Below, in pieces: positions 8,709-17,797 of a stretch of DNA of 64,000 nucleotides; position 1 is the stretch's first letter; each line of letters opens with the position of its first letter. Source of the stretch: Shinella fusca (GTDB taxonomy: Bacteria; Pseudomonadota; Alphaproteobacteria; Rhizobiales; Rhizobiaceae); NCBI RefSeq assembly GCF_014203155.1, contig NZ_JACHIK010000016.1, positions 1 to 64,000 of the forward strand, written 5' to 3'. The position numbers and the translations under genes were made by a program. The notes below the pieces were generated by a model. That model saw only the letters and a list, made by a program, of their open reading frames with translations, had not been told where the DNA came from and did not search any database.

Positions 8709-9590
8709 ATGGCGGAGAAGGCGGAAAGCCGGGCGGTGGAGCTGGATATCCACGACAAGAAGCGGGTGTTCGACATCGACGATCCGAAGCTGCCGGACTG
8801 GATCTCGGAAAAGGCCTTCGGCTCCGACGACTACCCCTACGACAAGAAGCTTGCCAACAAGGAATACGAGAAGACGCTGAAGCTGCTGCAGATCGAGCTG
8901 GTCAAGGTGCAGTTCTGGCAGCAGAAGACGGGACAGCGGGTGATCGCCGTGTTCGAGGGGCGGGATGCCGCCGGCAAGGGCGGGGCGATCCACGCCACCT
9001 CCTCCTACATGAACCCGCGCTCGGCGCGCGTGGTGGCGCTCACCAAGCCGACGGAGACCGAGCAGGGGCAATGGTACTACCAGCGCTATGTCGCGACCTT
9101 CCCGACCGCCGGCGAATTCGTGCTCTTCGACCGCTCCTGGTACAACCGCGCGGGCGTCGAGCCCGTCATGGGCTTCTGCACGAAGGAGCAATACGAGAAA
9201 TTCCTGGAGGAGACGCCGCGCTTCGAGGAGATGGTCGTTTCCGAGGGCATCCACTTCTTCAAGTTCTGGCTCAATATCGGCCGCGAGATGCAGTTGAAAC
9301 GCTTCCACGACCGCCGGCACGATCCGCTGAAGATGTGGAAGCTCTCGCCGATGGACATCGCCTCGCTCAGGAAATGGGGCGACTACACGGACAAGCGCGA
9401 CCGCATGCTGAAGGAAACCCACACGGACCATGCGCCCTGGACCGTGGTGCGCGCCAACGACAAGCGCCGCGCGCGTATCAACGTCATCCGCCACATCCTG
9501 ACCTCGCTCGACTATGACGGCAAGGACAGGAAGGCGATCGGCGCGGTGGACGACAAGATCCTCGGCTCCGGCCCCGGCTTCGTCAGATAG
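8709..9590 (+). CDS. ppk2: Polyphosphate kinase 2 (PPK2)
   Basis: PPK2-family kinase of 293 aa that transfers phosphate between polyphosphate and nucleoside diphosphates. Walker A is GRDAAGKGG (84-92); the Walker B-like aspartate D141 is in [12 protein letters not shown]; the lid region has [16 protein letters not shown] single PPK2 domain places it with class I enzymes, which favour nucleotide synthesis from polyphosphate; the subclass is inferred. Start: the frame is open to 8652, but GAGGAG about 7 nt before the ATG at 8709 decides for MAEKAES. It is divergent from phoR, and its location beside the phosphate regulon ties polyphosphate use to phosphate supply. Confidence 0.93.
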   Translation: MAEKAESRAVELDIHDKKRVFDIDDPKLPDWISEKAFGSDDYPYDKKLANKEYEKTLKLLQIELVKVQFWQQKTGQRVIAVFEGRDAAGKGGAIHATSSYMNPRSARVVALTKPTETEQGQWYYQRYVATFPTAGEFVLFDRSWYNRAGVEPVMGFCTKEQYEKFLEETPRFEEMVVSEGIHFFKFWLNIGREMQLKRFHDRRHDPLKMWKLSPMDIASLRKWGDYTDKRDRMLKETHTDHAPWTVVRANDKRRARINVIRHILTSLDYDGKDRKAIGAVDDKILGSGPGFVR

Positions 9591-9602
9591 GACCGGCGCC
9601 GG

Positions 9603-10742
9603 TCATTCGCCCGGCAGGATGCGCACGCCGTAGAGGTAGACGCTGGCATTGCCGCCGGCGATATCGCTGTTGAGCAGGAGATGCCCCGGCTCGCTCGGCG
9701 AGAGCGAGCGGTCGAACGTCACCTGAAACAGGATATCCGTGCGCTCCGACACCGTGAAGCGGTGGCGGCCGCAGCCGCCCATGGTGGAGAAGTCGCATTC
9801 GACGGTGACCTGCACCGGCTTGCCGTTCGCCGACTGCACGGTGAGCGCGACCGTCGAATTCTTGCCGCCGAGTTCGCCAAGCACTTCGGGCGAGACCTCG
9901 ATGCGCACCGCCCCGTCCCGGTCGGGATCGGTGGAGGTTATGCGCGCGGCCGGGCCTTCGCCCGTGCCGACCTGCTCGAAGCGGCCCGCCGCGCCGGCCG
10001 ACAGCTTGTCCATGTCGCCCGGCGAGAAGACCGCGCGCCAGTCGGCGGTGAAGCGGTTCTGCGTGTCGAGCGCCTTCTTGACCGGGTCGTCACCGGAGAA
10101 ATCCTCGCCGGAAACCCGGGCGGGCGGAATGGAATCGTCCGCATCGCCGCGAAGGTCGGCAAGCAGCCCGCTCGTCTGCACCCACCAGGCAAGCGCCCCG
10201 AAGGCGGCGATCAGCGTTGCGACGACCAGCAGGAAGGAGAAGAGGCGGCCGCGGCGCCTGCGCGCCTTCGCCACCCTTTCGGGCCGGATATCCGCCGGCC
10301 CGCCCGAGGCCTTGCCGGACGCGGGCCCGGCGGCTGCGGCGCCGCCCGCGGAAAAGCCGTCCGCGCGCTCGGGGCGGATCGCGCCGATATCGCCGGTTCC
10401 GCCGGCCGGCCGGCCGGCATCGTCGCGCCGTTCGCCTTCCAGCGTCGGCTCGGCCCGCTCGGCGCGCAGCGCGGGTTCTGCCCGGGCCTCGGCGACCGGC
10501 TCGGCGCGGACCGCGCTTTCGGCGGCGGCAAGCCGGGCGCGCTCCTCCGTCTCGATCTCGCGGATCGTCGCCTCCAGCCGGTGGCGCTGGGCGGCCATCG
10601 TCTCGGGATCGTTGATTTCCTGCTTGCGCAAGCCGGCTTCGAGCGCATGGCGCGCCGACTGGTAGATCCGCGCCCGCACCTCGGCATTGGCACGCTCGGA
10701 GCGCGCCAGCGCGTTTCTGATTGCCGTCTCCAGTCCGCTCAC
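9603..10742 (-). CDS. Uncharacterised single-span membrane protein
   Basis: A 379-aa protein of unknown function. Residues 1-80 are predicted helical and charged, 80-160 are low-complexity Ala/Glu/Arg/Pro/Gly, 168-189 is one membrane helix preceded by the arginine cluster KARRRRGR, and 200-379 is an extracytoplasmic domain with three cysteines or fewer (CDFSTMGGC). By the positive-inside rule the N-terminus is cytoplasmic. The start is GTG at 10742 with AAGGG 6 nt upstream. It is convergent with ppk2 (12 nt apart) and divergent from the nitronate monooxygenase. Similar conserved hypothetical membrane proteins occur in rhizobia, but no function is recognised. Confidence 0.8.
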   Translation of the reverse strand: MSGLETAIRNALARSERANAEVRARIYQSARHALEAGLRKQEINDPETMAAQRHRLEATIREIETEERARLAAAESAVRAEPVAEARAEPALRAERAEPTLEGERRDDAGRPAGGTGDIGAIRPERADGFSAGGAAAAGPASGKASGGPADIRPERVAKARRRRGRLFSFLLVVATLIAAFGALAWWVQTSGLLADLRGDADDSIPPARVSGEDFSGDDPVKKALDTQNRFTADWRAVFSPGDMDKLSAGAAGRFEQVGTGEGPAARITSTDPDRDGAVRIEVSPEVLGELGGKNSTVALTVQSANGKPVQVTVECDFSTMGGCGRHRFTVSERTDILFQVTFDRSLSPSEPGHLLLNSDIAGGNASVYLYGVRILPGE

Positions 10743-11080
10743 ATCCGACCCTTCTGCGGGAGCCGCCTCATGGCCGCTACGATACTTCTGTGGAAAGAGC
10801 CCTGCTTTCCGGCTTTTGTTAGGTTTTGCGTAACGTTTGACGCGAATTTGCGCAAGCCTTCCGGCCGAACCGCCCGGCCTTCTCCGGGGATAAGCACCTG
10901 CCCCGAGGCGATGAGACCGCCGGCACCTGCCCGGCAGGTCGGCCTGCCGGGCTTGCCGAAGCCGTCACGGCAAACCGCCTCCCCGCCGATCGGCGCACCA
11001 TTGCGTTTGCAGGAACGCACCGAAGCTCGCCGATCCACGCCCGTATCGCCTCTTTTCAGACCCGTTGCACGCTGCTATGG

Positions 11081-11106
11081 TTTTGACGTTTTCGTAAACG
11101 TCAAAA
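11081..11106. promoter_or_regulatory. Inverted repeat upstream of nitronate monooxygenase
   Basis: Perfect 11-bp arms (TTTTGACGTTT and AAACGTCAAAA) flank TCGT, ending 19 nt before the start codon. It contains a 16-bp word matching the fadD operator at 14210-14225 in 14 of 16 positions. Its position suits a repressor site. The rest of the 383-nt gap (10743-11125) is GC-rich and no gene, RNA or clear promoter was recognised in it. Confidence 0.6.
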
Positions 11107-11125
11107 CAGACAGGATTTCCCCTCC

Positions 11126-12088
11126 ATGGCCCTGCCCGCGATCCTCAAGGACAAGCTGCGCCTGCCCGTCGTCGGCGCACCGCTCTTCATCGTCTCGCAT
11201 CCTGCGCTGACGCTGGCGCAATGCAAAGCGGGCATCATCGGCGCCTTCCCGGCGCTGAATGCCCGGCCCGAATCGCAGCTCGACGAATGGCTGGCGGAAA
11301 TCACGGAGGGCCTTGCCGCGCATGACGCGAAGAACCCGGACCGCCCGGCCGCGCCCTTCGCCGTCAACCAGATCGTCCACCGTTCCAACAGGCGGCTGGA
11401 GCACGACCTTGCGATGTGCGTGAAATACAAGGTGCCGGTCGTCATCTCCTCGCTCGGCGCCGTGCCGGAGGTGAATGCGGCGATCCATTCCTACGGCGGC
11501 ATCGTGCTGCACGACGTCATCAACAACCGCCATGCGAATTCGGCGATCCGCAAGGGCGCGGACGGGCTGATCGCGGTCGCCGCGGGCGCGGGCGGCCATG
11601 CCGGCACCCTCTCGCCCTTCGCGCTCGTGCAGGAGATTCGCGAATGGTTCGACGGGCCCCTCCTCCTTTCCGGCGCGATCGCGACCGGCGGGGCGATCCT
11701 CGCGGCTGAGGCGATGGGCGCGGACATGGCCTATATCGGCTCTCCCTTCATCGCGACGGAGGAAGCGCGTGCGAGCGACGCCTACAAGCAGATGATCGTC
11801 GACAGCGCGGCCGCCGACATCGTCTATTCCAATTATTTCACCGGCATCCACGGCAACTACCTGAAGTCTTCCATCGCCGCCGCCGGCATGGACCCCGACC
11901 ACCTGCCGGAAGCCGATCCCTCCAAGATGGATTTCGACAAGGCGACGACCGGCGCCAAGGCCTGGAAGGACATCTGGGGCTGCGGCCAGGGCATCGGCGC
12001 CGTCAAGGCGATCGGCCCGGTGGAAGACCTCGTCGCCCGCCTCGAGCGCGAATACGACGCCGCGAAGGCCCGCATCACCGCCGGCTGA
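11126..12088 (+). CDS. Nitronate monooxygenase (2-nitropropane dioxygenase family)
   Basis: FMN-dependent TIM-barrel enzyme, 320 aa, which oxidises alkyl nitronates and detoxifies compounds such as propionate 3-nitronate. The N-terminal LRLPVVGAPLFIVSHP and the phosphate-binding loop region AAGAGGHAGTLSPFALV followed by LSGAIATGGAI are characteristic of the family. It stands alone between a divergent membrane protein and tRNA-Thr. The inverted repeat just upstream suggests repression by a ligand-responsive regulator, possibly shared with fadD. Some relatives are annotated as enoyl-ACP reductases of the FabK type, so the exact substrate is not certain. Confidence 0.88.
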   Translation: MALPAILKDKLRLPVVGAPLFIVSHPALTLAQCKAGIIGAFPALNARPESQLDEWLAEITEGLAAHDAKNPDRPAAPFAVNQIVHRSNRRLEHDLAMCVKYKVPVVISSLGAVPEVNAAIHSYGGIVLHDVINNRHANSAIRKGADGLIAVAAGAGGHAGTLSPFALVQEIREWFDGPLLLSGAIATGGAILAAEAMGADMAYIGSPFIATEEARASDAYKQMIVDSAAADIVYSNYFTGIHGNYLKSSIAAAGMDPDHLPEADPSKMDFDKATTGAKAWKDIWGCGQGIGAVKAIGPVEDLVARLEREYDAAKARITAG

Positions 12089-12212
12089 ACCGGCCATTTC
12101 GCGGCATCGCACGGGAAAAATGCGGAAGTTCAAACTCCCCGCTTGAAATCTCCCGCCATTGCGGTTATCAGCGCACCCATTCCGGTCCCGACACGCTTCG
12201 GGACCGCTGGAA

Positions 12213-12288
12213 GCCGCTTTAGCTCAGTCGGTAGAGCACATCATTCGTAATGATGGGGTCAGGTGTTCGAGTCACCTAAGCGGCACCA
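12213..12288 (+). tRNA. tRNA-Thr (anticodon CGT)
   Basis: Complete 76-nt cloverleaf. The acceptor stem GCCGCTT pairs with AAGCGGC, the D arm is GCTC...GAGC, the anticodon stem CATCA/TGATG encloses TTCGTAA with anticodon CGT, and the T loop is TTCGAGT. The CCA end is encoded. It reads ACG threonine codons. No integrase or direct repeat of the 3' end is nearby, so it is not an occupied attachment site. Confidence 0.95.
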
Positions 12289-12346
12289 CTTCCTTTCTGA
12301 CCTCTCCGCCTTGACCGCCCACCGGGACTCGGACATTCCTGCGCGC

Positions 12347-12877
12347 ATGAAATTCTTGGCCATTTCGGGAAGTGCGCGGCGGGCGTCCACCAATACGGCG
12401 ATGCTGCGCGCCTTGCGGGCTGCCGCGGGGGCGGACCATGCCGTCGTGCTTCATAACGGGGTCGGGATGCTGCCGGTCTTTTCGCCGGATCTCGAGGGTG
12501 AGGCGCTGCCGGCGGCGGTCGCCGAGCTTGCCAGGGCCGTGGCGGAGGCGGACGGGGTGATCATCGCCAGCCCCGAATATGTGCGCTCCATTCCCGGCGG
12601 CATGAAGAACGCCATCGACTGGCTGGTCTCACGCGAGGAGCTGGTCGCCAAGCCCATCGTGCTCGCCCATGCCTCCCATCGCGGCGACGACATGCTGCAG
12701 CAGTTGCGCATCGTGCTCGCCACGGTAAGCGCGCGGTTCAACGAGGAGATTTTCCTGCGGTTCCGGCTGATGGCGCTGTCGCCGGAGGAGATCGCCGCCC
12801 GCCTTGCGGAAGAGGCTGCCGTCGGCGAGATGCGCGCGTTCCTCAACGGCTTTTCCCGTTTCTGCGCGGAAGGCTGA
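12347..12877 (+). CDS. NADPH-dependent FMN reductase family protein
   Basis: Flavodoxin-fold oxidoreductase of 176 aa. The N-terminal MKFLAISGSARRAST is the FMN phosphate-binding loop, and ASPEYVRSIPGGMKNAIDWL is the second flavin-contact motif of the family. Such proteins reduce quinones, azo compounds or metals with NAD(P)H; the substrate here is unknown. The start at 12347 fits the family N-terminus; the longer open frame would run back into tRNA-Thr. Convergent with the AI-2E-family permease gene (5 nt between stops). Confidence 0.88.
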   Translation: MKFLAISGSARRASTNTAMLRALRAAAGADHAVVLHNGVGMLPVFSPDLEGEALPAAVAELARAVAEADGVIIASPEYVRSIPGGMKNAIDWLVSREELVAKPIVLAHASHRGDDMLQQLRIVLATVSARFNEEIFLRFRLMALSPEEIAARLAEEAAVGEMRAFLNGFSRFCAEG

Positions 12878-12882
12878 GGGCG

Positions 12883-14070
12883 TCAGCCGACGTTGCGCTC
12901 CGGATCGCGCCGCGCGGGGAGATTCGTCGTTTCGTCGAGGAGGATGGTCGGCTGGTCGCTCGTCTCCAGGTCCCGGATCCATTCACGCCAGATCGCGACC
13001 AGAAGGGCCATCAGCACGGGACCGATGAAGAGGCCGACGAAGCCCATGGTCTTCACCCCGCCGATGAGGCCGAAGAAGGTGGGCAGGAACGGCAGCTTGA
13101 TCGGCCCGCCGACGAGGCGCGGGCGCAGCGTCTTGTCGACGATGAAGAGCTCGACCGAACCCCAGGCGAGCAAGGCAAGGCCCGCGACGAGCGAGCCGCT
13201 GGAAACGAGATAGACCGAGACCAGCGTGAAGGAGAGCGGCGCGCCGCCGGGAAAGAGCGCCATCAGGCCCGTCAGCACGCCGAGCGTGACGGCGGACGGC
13301 ACGCCGGCGATCCAGTAGGCCGTGCCGAGCACGATGCCCTCGCCGATGGCGATCAGCGTCATGCCCGTGACCGTGGAGCTGATCGTCGCCGGCACGATGC
13401 GGGAGAAGCGCTCCCAGCGCATCGGCAGGATGCGCTCGCCGAGCCGATCCACCTGGGCGGCGAAGGCCTGGCCGTCGCGATAGATGAAGAACAGCGCGAT
13501 CAGCATGAAGAGCATGGCGAGCAGGAGGTTGAAGGCCTTGCCGCTGGCCGCCAGCGCCACGCGGTAGATATTGCCGATATGCGCGCCGCTGACGATCTGC
13601 GTCAGCTCGCCGATCGCGCCCGGATGATCGAGGAAACGCGTCCACTGCATGTCGAGCCAGCCGCCGATGACGGGCAGCGCGCGGATCCAGTCGGGCGTCG
13701 ACGCGCCGGTGCGGTTCGTCTGCACCGCCCAGCCGATCCAGTCGCGGATCTCGTGGAAGGCATAGGTGGAGGCGAAGAGGATGGGCCCGACGATGAAGCC
13801 GAGGATGAGGAGGATCGCGATGGAGGCGGCCAGCGTGCGCCGGCCGTTCACCCGCGCCAGAAGCCGCGTATAGAGCGGCCAGCTCGCAAAGGCGATGACG
13901 AGCGCGGCCAGCACCGGCACGACGAAGCCGTGGAAGAAATAGATGCCGGCAAGCACGACGAGGACGAGCAGCCAGCGCGCAGCCGAAACGGGCGAAACCA
14001 GCGCGGCTCCACTGGCGCGCGCGGCGCCCAGAAGCCGAGGCTCGTTTCTACGATGATCCGAATGCAGCAA
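12883..14070 (-). CDS. AI-2E family transporter (PerM/YdiK-like)
   Basis: Polytopic inner-membrane protein of 395 aa with about seven to eight hydrophobic segments and the family's re-entrant pattern (FPGGAPLSFTLVSVYLV; LVGGPIKLPFLPTFFGLIGGVKTMGFVGLFIGP). Members export small molecules or act as Na+/H+ antiporters, and the autoinducer-2 label is mostly inherited from one homologue. The start appears to be TTG at 14070: an in-frame TAG lies three codons upstream, no ATG occurs before residue 180, and GGGAG stands 9 nt before the TTG. Divergent from fadD. Confidence 0.88.
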   Translation of the reverse strand: MLHSDHRRNEPRLLGAARASGAALVSPVSAARWLLVLVVLAGIYFFHGFVVPVLAALVIAFASWPLYTRLLARVNGRRTLAASIAILLILGFIVGPILFASTYAFHEIRDWIGWAVQTNRTGASTPDWIRALPVIGGWLDMQWTRFLDHPGAIGELTQIVSGAHIGNIYRVALAASGKAFNLLLAMLFMLIALFFIYRDGQAFAAQVDRLGERILPMRWERFSRIVPATISSTVTGMTLIAIGEGIVLGTAYWIAGVPSAVTLGVLTGLMALFPGGAPLSFTLVSVYLVSSGSLVAGLALLAWGSVELFIVDKTLRPRLVGGPIKLPFLPTFFGLIGGVKTMGFVGLFIGPVLMALLVAIWREWIRDLETSDQPTILLDETTNLPARRDPERNVG

Positions 14071-14208
14071 ACGCGTCTACTCCCTTGAGGCCGGCGCCCA
14101 GGGCCCGGACCACCAAGATAAGGTGTAACTGAAGAATGTTAAACATATGCGCGCCTTTTTATGCCGAGGCGCGGTGAGACGTCGCAGGGTTGGGCGCGCG
14201 CATCGCTT

Positions 14209-14238
14209 ATTGACGTTTACGTCAATGTAATATAGCGA
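14209..14238 (+). promoter_or_regulatory. Promoter and overlapping operator of fadD
   Basis: A perfect inverted repeat, ATTGACGT-TT-ACGTCAAT (14209-14226), includes the -35 hexamer TTGACG (14210-14215 region), followed after 17 nt by TAGCGA as a possible -10 at 14233. The overlap of operator and -35 suggests repression. It resembles sites of the regulators of fatty-acid and branched-chain amino-acid breakdown in proteobacteria (LiuR or FadP type); the regulator itself is not in the window. It lies about 115-140 nt before the fadD start. Confidence 0.55.
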
Positions 14239-14351
14239 TGACGCTTGATGGCGCCCGTCAAAAGCATCATCTTGTCCGGATCGGCGGGTTGGAGGACCTT
14301 TCGATACCGCGCGGGACGGACGGGTGCCAGCACCCAACGAGGAGGAGAGAC

Positions 14352-16052
14352 ATGTCGGCCACAGTTCAGGACCCTTCCACGCAATCGTCCGGCCGTTTCT
14401 GGCTCGCCTCCTACCCGGAAGGCGTGGCCGCCGATCTTGCTCCCCTGCACCATTCGTCGATCGGCGCGCTCGTCGAAAGCTGCTGCGAACAATACGCCGA
14501 CCGCCCCGCCTTTACCAGCATGGGCAAGACGCTGACCTTCCGCGAATTCGGCGCGGCCTCGGCGGGCATCGCCGCTTGGCTGCAGGCCCGGGGCCTTCAA
14601 AAGGGCGACCGGGTCGCCGTGATGATGCCGAACGTCCTGCAGAACCCGGTCATCATCTTCGGCATCCTGCGCGCCGGCCTCGTCGTGGTGAACGTCAACC
14701 CGCTCTATACGCCGCGCGAGCTGGAGCACCAGTTGAAGGATGCGGGCGCCAAGGCGCTGTTCGTGCTGGAGAATTTCGCAAGCACCGTCGCGCAGGTCGT
14801 CTCGCGCACCGCCGTGAAGCACGTCGTCGTCGCCACGATGGGCGACATGCTCGGCCTCAAGGGCCTCATCGTCAATCTCGTCGTGCGCAAGGTCAAAAAG
14901 CTGGTGCCCGCATGGTCGCTGCCCGGCCACGTCCCCTTCCGGCAGGTTGTGGCCGAGGGCGCGCGCGCCGGCGTGAAGGATGCCGGCGTGACGCCGGGCG
15001 ACACCGCCTTCCTGCAATATACCGGCGGCACGACCGGCGTTTCGAAGGGCGCCGTGCTGACCCACGCCAACCTCCTGTCCAACATGGAGCAGATCAAGCT
15101 GTGGATCGAGCCGATCTTCCACGTCAGGAAGCGGCCGGAACAGCTCGTCTTCATCTGCGCGCTGCCGCTCTACCATATCTTCGCGCTGACGGTGAACGGC
15201 CTGATGGGCATCGCGCTCGGCGGCCATAACGTGCTGATCGCCAATCCGCGCGACATCCCCGCCTTCGTCAAGGAACTGGGAAAATACCCCGTCCACATCT
15301 TCCCGGGCCTCAACACGCTGTTCAACGCGCTGATGAACAATCCGGACTTCGCCAAGCTCGACCTTTCCGGCCTGTTGCTGACGCTCGGCGGCGGCATGGC
15401 GGTGCAGCGCCCGGTCGCCGAACGCTGGCAGGCGATGACGGGCTGCGCGATCACCGAGGGCTACGGCCTTTCGGAGACCTCGCCCGTCGCCACCGCCAAC
15501 CGCTTCGACAGGGCGCAATTCACCGGCACGATCGGCCTGCCGCTGCCCTCCACCGAGATCGACATCCGCGACGATGCCGGCAACGCGCTGCCGCTCGGCG
15601 AGGTGGGCGAGATCTGCATCCGCGGGCCCCAGGTCATGGCCGGCTACTGGCAGCGGCCCGACGAGACGGCCAAGGTGATGACCGCGGACGGCTTCTTCCG
15701 CTCCGGCGACATCGGCTTCATGACGCCGGAAGGCTTCACCAAGATCGTCGACCGCAAGAAGGACATGATCCTCGTTTCCGGCTTCAACGTCTTCCCCAAC
15801 GAGGTGGAGGAGGTGGCGATGTCGCATCCGGGCGTCCTCGAATGCGCGGCGATCGGCGTGCCGGACGCCCATTCCGGCGAGGCGGTCAAGCTCTTCGTGG
15901 TGAAGAAGGACCCGGCCCTGACGGAAGCGGACGTGAAGGCCCACTGCGCGGAGAACCTGACGAACTACAAGCGGCCAAAATTCGTGGAATTCCGCGACGA
16001 ACTGCCGAAATCCAACGTCGGCAAGATCCTGCGCAAGGACCTTCGCGGGTGA
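14352..16052 (+). CDS. fadD: Long-chain fatty acid-CoA ligase FadD
   Basis: ANL-superfamily adenylate-forming enzyme, 566 aa, that activates long-chain fatty acids to acyl-CoA for beta-oxidation. The P-loop YTGGTTGVSKGA lies near residue 224, the adenylate motif GYGLSETSP about 375, the hinge region GDIGFMTPEGF about 455, and the C-terminal lysine in GKILRKDLRG. The start ATG at 14352 has a strong GAGGAGGAG upstream; the frame is open to 14238 but that extension has no family match. It is followed by pgi in the same direction after 116 nt. In rhizobia FadD also affects swarming and surface fatty acids. Confidence 0.95.
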   Translation: MSATVQDPSTQSSGRFWLASYPEGVAADLAPLHHSSIGALVESCCEQYADRPAFTSMGKTLTFREFGAASAGIAAWLQARGLQKGDRVAVMMPNVLQNPVIIFGILRAGLVVVNVNPLYTPRELEHQLKDAGAKALFVLENFASTVAQVVSRTAVKHVVVATMGDMLGLKGLIVNLVVRKVKKLVPAWSLPGHVPFRQVVAEGARAGVKDAGVTPGDTAFLQYTGGTTGVSKGAVLTHANLLSNMEQIKLWIEPIFHVRKRPEQLVFICALPLYHIFALTVNGLMGIALGGHNVLIANPRDIPAFVKELGKYPVHIFPGLNTLFNALMNNPDFAKLDLSGLLLTLGGGMAVQRPVAERWQAMTGCAITEGYGLSETSPVATANRFDRAQFTGTIGLPLPSTEIDIRDDAGNALPLGEVGEICIRGPQVMAGYWQRPDETAKVMTADGFFRSGDIGFMTPEGFTKIVDRKKDMILVSGFNVFPNEVEEVAMSHPGVLECAAIGVPDAHSGEAVKLFVVKKDPALTEADVKAHCAENLTNYKRPKFVEFRDELPKSNVGKILRKDLRG

Positions 16053-16168
16053 AGGCCCAGGAATTAAACCGATTTAGTTTTTTGCGCCGATCGGCGTTTG
16101 CGGGCTTGATTTGCGGGGGGCAAAGCGACTAGCTAACGGCATCCTCCAAAGGCCGAAGGAACACGCCG

Positions 16169-17794
16169 ATGAAAGCGCTTGTCGAAAAGCTGAAAACCAT
16201 CGTCCGCGACACCGATGCCACGGACATCCGGGCGGCGTTCGCGGCCGATCCCGCCCGCTTCTCCCGCTACAGCACGACATTCGAGGACCTTCTCTTCGAC
16301 TATTCCAAATGCGCGGTGAACGACGCCGTGCTGGATGCGCTGGAGGAACTGGCGAGGGAAGCCGGCGTCGAGAAGAAGCGTGACGCGATGTTCGCCGGCG
16401 AGATCATCAACATCACCGAGGAGCGCGCCGTGCTGCACACGGCGCTGCGCAACCGCGCCAACACGCCGGTGCTCGTCGACGGCCATGACGTCATGCCGGA
16501 CGTCAACGCCGTGCTCGACGCCATGGGCGCCTTTTCCGACGGCATCCGCTCCGGTGCACTCAAGGGTGCGACGGGCAGGAAGATCACCGACGTCGTCAAT
16601 ATCGGCATCGGCGGCTCGGACCTCGGCCCGGTCATGGCGACGCTGGCGCTCGCGCCTTATCACGACGGCCCGCGCCTGCATTTCGTCTCCAACATCGACG
16701 GCGCGCATATCGCCGACACGCTGAAGCTGCTTGCGGCCGAGACGACGCTTTTCATCGTCGCCTCGAAGACCTTCACCACCATCGAGACGATGACGAATGC
16801 CGCAACGGCCCGCCGCTTCATCGCCGATGCACTCGGCGAAGCGGCCGTCGGCAGCCATTTCTGCGCGGTCTCCACGGCGCTCGACAAGGTTTCCGCCTTC
16901 GGCATCGACGGCAGCCGCGTCTTCGGCTTCTGGGACTGGGTCGGCGGGCGCTACTCCATCTGGTCGGCCATCGGCCTGCCGCTGATGATCGCCATCGGCA
17001 AGGAGAACTTCGCCGAGTTTCTTGCCGGCGGCCATGCCGTCGACAACCATTTCCGCACCGCGCCGATCCGGCAGAACATCCCGATGCTGCTCGGCCTCAT
17101 CGGCTTCTACCATCGCAACGTGCTGAACTACCCCTCGCGCGCCATCCTGCCCTACGACCAGCGGCTGTCGCGCTTCCCGGCCTATCTCCAGCAGCTCGAC
17201 ATGGAATCGAACGGCAAGTCGGTGACGGTGGAGTCCGAGCCGGTCGAATTCAAGACCGGCCCGGTCGTCTGGGGCGAGCCCGGCACCAACGGCCAGCATG
17301 CCTTCTACCAGCTCATCCACCAGGGCACGTCGATCATCCCGACCGAATTCATGATCGCGGCGAACGGTCACGAGAAGACCCTTCGCCACCAGCACGAACT
17401 GCTGATCGCCAATTGCCTGGCGCAGTCGGAAGCGCTGATGAAGGGCCGCACGCTCGAAGAAGCGAAAGCCCAGCTCACCGCCAAGGGCATGGACGCGAAG
17501 AAGGCCGACAGGATCGCACCGCACCGGGTCTTTTCCGGCAACCGCCCGTCGATCACCATGGTCTATGACAGCCTGACGCCCTTTGCGCTCGGCCGGCTGA
17601 TCGCGCTTTACGAGCACCGCGTCTTCGTCGAGGGCGCGCTCTTCAACATCAATTCCTTCGACCAGTGGGGCGTGGAGCTCGGCAAGGAGCTGGCGACCGG
17701 CCTCCTGCCGGTGGTGGAAGGCAAGGAAAGCGCCGCCGGCCACGATTCCTCGACGGCCGGCCTCGTCGCCGCGCTGCTGAAGGCGGCAAAGTAG
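16169..17794 (+). CDS. pgi: Glucose-6-phosphate isomerase
   Basis: 541-aa enzyme interconverting glucose 6-phosphate and fructose 6-phosphate. Family signatures include [11 protein letters not shown], the sugar-phosphate loop [27 protein letters not shown], and the catalytic-region [16 protein letters not shown]. Length and motifs are those of bacterial Pgi. In rhizobia, which lack a normal phosphofructokinase, it mainly serves gluconeogenesis and cyclic Entner-Doudoroff flux. Its stop codon is 3 nt from that of the convergent glycosyltransferase gene. Confidence 0.97.
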   Translation: MKALVEKLKTIVRDTDATDIRAAFAADPARFSRYSTTFEDLLFDYSKCAVNDAVLDALEELAREAGVEKKRDAMFAGEIINITEERAVLHTALRNRANTPVLVDGHDVMPDVNAVLDAMGAFSDGIRSGALKGATGRKITDVVNIGIGGSDLGPVMATLALAPYHDGPRLHFVSNIDGAHIADTLKLLAAETTLFIVASKTFTTIETMTNAATARRFIADALGEAAVGSHFCAVSTALDKVSAFGIDGSRVFGFWDWVGGRYSIWSAIGLPLMIAIGKENFAEFLAGGHAVDNHFRTAPIRQNIPMLLGLIGFYHRNVLNYPSRAILPYDQRLSRFPAYLQQLDMESNGKSVTVESEPVEFKTGPVVWGEPGTNGQHAFYQLIHQGTSIIPTEFMIAANGHEKTLRHQHELLIANCLAQSEALMKGRTLEEAKAQLTAKGMDAKKADRIAPHRVFSGNRPSITMVYDSLTPFALGRLIALYEHRVFVEGALFNINSFDQWGVELGKELATGLLPVVEGKESAAGHDSSTAGLVAALLKAAK

Positions 17795-17797
17795 GTC

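Noticed and set aside
12213-12288. tRNA-Thr and tRNA-Arg as attachment sites of an integrated element
   Set aside because: No integrase gene, no direct repeat of the tRNA 3' ends and no block of foreign-looking genes beside either tRNA.
14217-15944. Minus-strand open frame (575 codons) opposite fadD
   Set aside because: Same explanation: arginine/histidine/glutamate-rich shadow of a gene with complete family motifs.
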